16,743 nt of DNA, from NCBI GenBank assembly GCA_051647125.1, contig JBOFDP010000048.1, forward strand, positions 1 through 16,743, read 5' to 3'. The position numbers and the translations under genes are program-made. The notes under the pieces are model-generated. The model saw only the letters and a list, made by a program, of their open reading frames with translations. It did not search any database and had not been told where the DNA came from. This DNA comes from JBOFDP01 sp051647125 (GTDB lineage: Bacteria > Bacteroidota > Bacteroidia > Chitinophagales > Chitinophagaceae). This document shows, one piece after another, positions 13,231 through 16,743 of the stretch (its first letter is position 1; each line of letters starts with the position of its first letter).

Positions 13231-14802
13231 ATGAAACAAACTTTATCTATGCCTTCAACAAAATCTGATATATCTGCAGGTTTAGTTGTTTTTTTAGTAG
13301 CCTTACCCTTGTGTCTTGGAGTAGCTTTAGCTTCTACCGGAGATAACTCCTATTTATTTTCAGGAATTATTGCTGGTATTGTGGGAGGTATTTTAGTATC
13401 ATTGTTTAGCAACTCAGCTATTGGTGTTTCTGGACCTGCTGCGGGCTTAGTGGTGATTGTTTTCTCGGGTATTCAAACTTTAGGTAGTTTTCCTGGATTT
13501 TTAACAGCATTAGTTTTGGCAGGAGCTATTCAATTGATTATGGGTTATGTTAAAGCAGGGGTTATTGCTTACTTTTTTCCTTCTTCCGTAATTAAAGGGA
13601 TGCTTGCTGCTATAGGCTTGATTTTAATATTTAAACAATTGCCCTTAGCATTTGGAATATCTGGGGTATCTATTGATGATTCTGTAGAAGGAGATAATAT
13701 TTTTAAAATATTGGATTTTGCAAGAAATATTATTCAACAGGTGCATTATGGATCTTTGATTACTACGGTTGTTGGTTTAGTATTATTGATTTTATTAGAA
13801 AGACCGGGATTAAAAAAATATACTATTCTTAAAGTTCTTCCCCCTGCGTTATGGGTAGTATTTTTAGGGATTGCTTTAAATGCATTGTATAAATCGGTGT
13901 TTCCTCAGTTAGAAATGAGTGGGGTACAATTAGTTAATTTACCCATTGCAGGTTCTTTTGGGGAATTTTTTAATTTCTTTTATTTGCCAGATTTTTCTAT
14001 ATTACTGAGTAACCCTCAAGTGTATATTATTGCAATTACTATAGCTATGGTAGCGAGTCTGGAAACTTTGCTTTGTGTAGAGGCTACTGATAAATTAGAC
14101 CCTTATAAAAGATATACTTCTGCTAATAAAGAGCTACGGGCTCAAGGAATTGGTAATATAGTATCTGGATTAATAGGAGGTCTGCCTATTACTCAGGTCA
14201 TTGTGAGGAGTTCTGTAAATGTGGATGCAGGAGGGCGTACTAAGATAGCTAGTATTACTCATGGTATTATTATGTTGATATGTGTGATTACAATTCCTTC
14301 ATTTCTCAACCTTATTCCTTTACCTACATTAGCAGCTATTTTAATTTTGGTAGGATATAAATTATCTAAAATATCTTTATATAAAGCAATGTACAAATTG
14401 AAAGGGGAACAATTTTTACCTTTTATTGTTACTATTGTTGGTGTAGTGGGGTTTGATATGCTTAAAGGTATTGCTTTGGGAATGATGGTGGGGATTTACT
14501 TTATATTAAGAAAAAATTATAAAAATTCTTATCTATCAGAAAAAGAAGATTTCCAAGATAAGCCTATCACAACGATTTGTTTATCTCAGCAAGTATCTTT
14601 TCTAAATAAATCGAGTATCAAGTATGCTTTGGAAGAAATACCTGAACATACAAAGGTTATTATAGATGGACGATCTTCAAGTTATATAGATTATGATGTT
14701 TTAGAAAGTATTTATGAGTTTAAAAAGTATACCGCACCCTACAAGAATATTGAGGTAGAAACATATGGTATACCACAGATAGAATACACCAGATCGCATT
14801 AG
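13231..14802 (+). CDS. SulP-family anion transporter with STAS domain
   Basis: This encodes 523 residues. The N-terminal membrane domain (about residues 12-425) has ten or more hydrophobic segments and the SulP pattern DISAGLVVFLVALPLCLG (13-30) and IGVSGPAAG (64-72). The C-terminal STAS domain (about 435-515) includes VIIDGRSSSYIDYDVLESI, with serines near the usual regulatory position. SulP proteins move sulfate, bicarbonate or other anions. The next gene, 22 bp downstream, encodes a beta-carbonic anhydrase, so bicarbonate is the likely substrate here; this is inferred from context. It leads an operon of three genes. Confidence 0.9.
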   Translation: MKQTLSMPSTKSDISAGLVVFLVALPLCLGVALASTGDNSYLFSGIIAGIVGGILVSLFSNSAIGVSGPAAGLVVIVFSGIQTLGSFPGFLTALVLAGAIQLIMGYVKAGVIAYFFPSSVIKGMLAAIGLILIFKQLPLAFGISGVSIDDSVEGDNIFKILDFARNIIQQVHYGSLITTVVGLVLLILLERPGLKKYTILKVLPPALWVVFLGIALNALYKSVFPQLEMSGVQLVNLPIAGSFGEFFNFFYLPDFSILLSNPQVYIIAITIAMVASLETLLCVEATDKLDPYKRYTSANKELRAQGIGNIVSGLIGGLPITQVIVRSSVNVDAGGRTKIASITHGIIMLICVITIPSFLNLIPLPTLAAILILVGYKLSKISLYKAMYKLKGEQFLPFIVTIVGVVGFDMLKGIALGMMVGIYFILRKNYKNSYLSEKEDFQDKPITTICLSQQVSFLNKSSIKYALEEIPEHTKVIIDGRSSSYIDYDVLESIYEFKKYTAPYKNIEVETYGIPQIEYTRSH

Positions 14803-14824
14803 TTGATACAAAAAACTTATTACT

Positions 14825-15469
14825 ATGGAATATTACAAAAAATTATTAGATCAAAATAAAGAATGGGTAAAGCAGCAATTGGCAATAGATCCGGAAGTTT
14901 TTAATAATCTGTCAAAAGGGCAAGCTCCTCCTGTATTATGGATAGGATGTTCTGATAGCAGGGTGCCTGCTAACCAAATTACAGGTACTATGCCTGGTGA
15001 AATTTTTGTGCATAGAAATATAGCCAATGTAGTGGTACACTCTGATATGAATATGCTCAGTGTGTTAGACTATGCAGTTAATCATCTAAAAGTATCCCAT
15101 GTAATTGTTTGCGGACATTATAATTGTGGTGGAGTAAATGCAGCAATGAGTAATAAAGATTATGGTATAATCAATAATTGGTTATTGCACTTAAAAGACG
15201 TATATAGAATTTATCAGCAAGAATTAGATGCTATTTTAGATGAAGAACAAAGAGGACGAAGATTTGTGGAGTTGAATGTAAAAGAGCAAGTCTATAATTT
15301 ACTTAAAACCAGTATTATACAACAGGCATGGAATGATACTCAATTGCCATATATACATGGTTGGGTATATGATATAAAAACCGGTATTATCAAAGACTTA
15401 GATATTACATCTAATAATCAACAAAATATTACAGATAGTGTATTTAAATTTAACCATAATAAGGAATAA
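14825..15469 (+). CDS. Beta-class carbonic anhydrase
   Basis: This encodes 214 residues. The zinc ligands and catalytic dyad are all in place: C42, D44 and R46 in WIGCSDSRVPA, H98 and C101 in CGHYNCGG. RNIANVV (64-70) is the usual following segment. It interconverts CO2 and bicarbonate in the cytoplasm. It sits 22 bp after the SulP transporter and 16 bp before rsmE. With SulP it can supply or buffer bicarbonate for carboxylases, for example biotin-dependent ones. No transit or signal peptide is seen. Confidence 0.95.
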   Translation: MEYYKKLLDQNKEWVKQQLAIDPEVFNNLSKGQAPPVLWIGCSDSRVPANQITGTMPGEIFVHRNIANVVVHSDMNMLSVLDYAVNHLKVSHVIVCGHYNCGGVNAAMSNKDYGIINNWLLHLKDVYRIYQQELDAILDEEQRGRRFVELNVKEQVYNLLKTSIIQQAWNDTQLPYIHGWVYDIKTGIIKDLDITSNNQQNITDSVFKFNHNKE

Positions 15470-15485
15470 TTTCCATTTGTTTTAG

Positions 15486-16193
15486 ATGAATCTTTTTTAT
15501 CTTGTACCTAGTAATTTACAAGATGCTTTCTTGGATGAGGAAGAAAGCTATCATTGTATCAAAGTGTTGAGACGTAAAGAAAGTGATACTATTCATTTGA
15601 TAGATGGTGAGGGAGGGTATTATGAGGCAATTATTACGCAAGCAAATTATAAAAAATGTGCTATTTTAATTCAAACAAAGATACAACAAACCGTACCATT
15701 ACATGATATTCATATAGTTATTTCCCCTCCAAAATCATTGGCTAGATTAGAGTTCTTTGTGGAGAAGGCTACAGAAATGGGAGTAGATAAAATTAGTTTT
15801 ATTAACTCAAACCGTACTGAACGGAAAGGAATAAACAAAGAGCGATTAGAAAAAATTATATGTTCTGCAGCTAAGCAATCCAGGCGTACATTTTTTCCAG
15901 TATTATCGGCATTTATTTCTTATGAAAATTTTCTATCACAACGGATAAATGCTCAAAAATATATTGCTCATTGTTCTGCAAATATATCTAAAATTTTTTT
16001 AGGCAAGTGTATTTCTAAGAGTGAAAATATAGTTATACTTATTGGTCCTGAAGGGGATTTTACAACAGAAGAAATTGATCAGGCATTAGCGTTACAATAT
16101 CAATCTATTTCATTGGGTAATCAAAGATTGCGTACTGAAACTGCTGGTTTGGTAGCCTTAAATATATGTCAGTTTGCTAGACGAATGGGGTAA
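15486..16193 (+). CDS. rsmE: 16S rRNA (uracil1498-N3)-methyltransferase RsmE
   Basis: This encodes 235 residues. It has an N-terminal PUA-like domain (about 1-70, with HCIKVLRRKESDTIHLIDG) and a SPOUT methyltransferase domain with EKATEMGV (93-100), AAKQSRR (128-134), LIGPEGDFT (185-193) and LGNQRLRTETAG (210-221). This set identifies RsmE, which methylates U1498 of 16S rRNA using SAM. It is the third gene of the SulP operon. It is convergent with rfbB with 34 bp between stops and no clear hairpin. Confidence 0.93.
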   Translation: MNLFYLVPSNLQDAFLDEEESYHCIKVLRRKESDTIHLIDGEGGYYEAIITQANYKKCAILIQTKIQQTVPLHDIHIVISPPKSLARLEFFVEKATEMGVDKISFINSNRTERKGINKERLEKIICSAAKQSRRTFFPVLSAFISYENFLSQRINAQKYIAHCSANISKIFLGKCISKSENIVILIGPEGDFTTEEIDQALALQYQSISLGNQRLRTETAGLVALNICQFARRMG

Positions 16194-16227
16194 CAAATAA
16201 AAGGTGTAAAACAGTATTGACAAGAAT

Positions 16228-16743
16228 CTATTTCCCATATTGTTGCTGATAGTAGTTCATATAATCTCCAGAAACAATACGATTAATCCAATTTTGGTTT
16301 TGTAGATACCAATCTACAGTTTCCTCTAATCCTTTTTCAAAGCTATATGTAGGTTTCCATCCCAATTCTTTATACAGCTTAGTAGGGTCTATCGCATAAC
16401 GAACATCATGTCCTAGTCTATCTTTTACAAAAGTAATAAGTTGCTCATTTTCTCCTTGTTGTCTGTCAAGTTTATTATCCATAATTTGGCAAAGTGTTTT
16501 TACAAGGTCAATATTTTTCCATTCATTCCAACCGCTTATATTGTATTTTTCACCAACTTTTCCATGGTGGAAAATAATGTCAATAGCATCTACATGATCG
16601 GCAACATGAAGCCAATCCCTTACTTGGTTTCCATCACCATAAATAGGTAATGTTTTTTTGTGAATAATATTATTGATACAGAGAGGTATTAGTTTTTCAG
16701 GGAATTGACGAGGTCCATAATTATTACTACAATTACTGATAAT
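16228..16743 (-). CDS. rfbB: dTDP-glucose 4,6-dehydratase, C-terminal part (cut by window edge)
   Basis: The open frame runs from the TAA-side end at 16228 to the window edge without interruption, giving 171 residues of the C-terminal part. It contains SNCSNNYGPRQFPEKLIPL, LPIYGDGNQVRDWLHVADH, YNISGWNEWKNIDLV, DRLGHDVRYAIDPTKL and the final DWYLQNQNW, which are the RfbB/RmlB signatures of this extended SDR. It removes water from dTDP-glucose to give dTDP-4-keto-6-deoxyglucose, an early step in dTDP-rhamnose and related sugars for surface polysaccharide. The ATG at 16482 is internal, not the start. The cofactor-binding N-terminus lies outside the window. Confidence 0.93.
   Translation of the reverse strand: MISNCSNNYGPRQFPEKLIPLCINNIIHKKTLPIYGDGNQVRDWLHVADHVDAIDIIFHHGKVGEKYNISGWNEWKNIDLVKTLCQIMDNKLDRQQGENEQLITFVKDRLGHDVRYAIDPTKLYKELGWKPTYSFEKGLEETVDWYLQNQNWINRIVSGDYMNYYQQQYGK

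Noticed and set aside
16228..16482. A separate 84-residue gene
   Set aside because: The frame is open upstream to the window edge and reads as RfbB, so the ATG at 16482 is internal.

Overview
The window reads as an AT-rich chromosome segment of a Bacteroidota bacterium. The evidence is repeated TAnnTTTG promoter boxes just upstream of start codons (one with a TTTG box exactly 19 bp upstream), the absence of clear Shine-Dalgarno sequences, and protein content typical of the phylum: an Mpi-type DNA invertase remnant, secreted endonuclease/exonuclease/phosphatase-family protein, CBM9-like protein, divergent birA/rsfS pair and SulP plus beta-carbonic anhydrase. The genus cannot be fixed from this sequence. 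Spacing is tight in the right-hand part, and several genes are visibly decayed.

Positions 1 to about 4250 are an accessory island with a phage or integrated-element flavour. It holds a zinc-ribbon mini-protein and a convergent small ORF bracketed by a 15-bp direct repeat; a phage-repressor-like HTH/coiled-coil protein whose linker contains an in-frame copy of a GTCATTGCGAGC...GAAGCAATC-type dispersed repeat; a small membrane protein; an array of TTGTATTAA words arranged as two repeat units; a 5'-truncated Gp37/Gp68 (DUF5131) gene leading a run of tightly packed small ORFs; and a serine recombinase that has lost its catalytic N-terminus. About 680 bp without a gene follows (3571-4250), holding terminator-like hairpins and short repeats.

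Positions 4300 to 11920 are housekeeping chromosome: xerD (-), plsY and tsaB (+), a secreted EEP-family protein (-), rpsT (+) with a textbook Bacteroidota promoter, an SDR oxidoreductase (+), grpE (-), a CBM9-like protein (+), a DedA membrane protein (-) and an MBL-fold hydrolase (-). Most are convergent or divergent pairs separated by a few bases.

Positions 12007 to 13132 hold the divergent birA (-) and rsfS (+) genes. Each aligns with its family over full length, but each carries one in-frame stop near its start: TGA at codon 4 of birA and TAA at codon 19 of rsfS. Both are explained by a C-to-T change on the plus strand. The nearby core genes look intact, so this is either genuine recent inactivation of two conserved genes or a local sequence error.

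Positions 13175 to 16193 form one operon: a SulP anion transporter with STAS domain, a beta-carbonic anhydrase, and the 16S rRNA methyltransferase RsmE. SulP and the anhydrase are a plausible bicarbonate uptake and interconversion pair. The right edge cuts through rfbB (dTDP-glucose 4,6-dehydratase, -), which points to dTDP-sugar synthesis for surface polysaccharide.

The most notable observations are the paired nonsense codons in birA/rsfS, the repeat unit inserted in frame in the repressor-like gene, the TTGTATTAA array, and the apparent deletion junction that fused two truncated genes near 3085-3095. No clearly new multi-gene system is evident.
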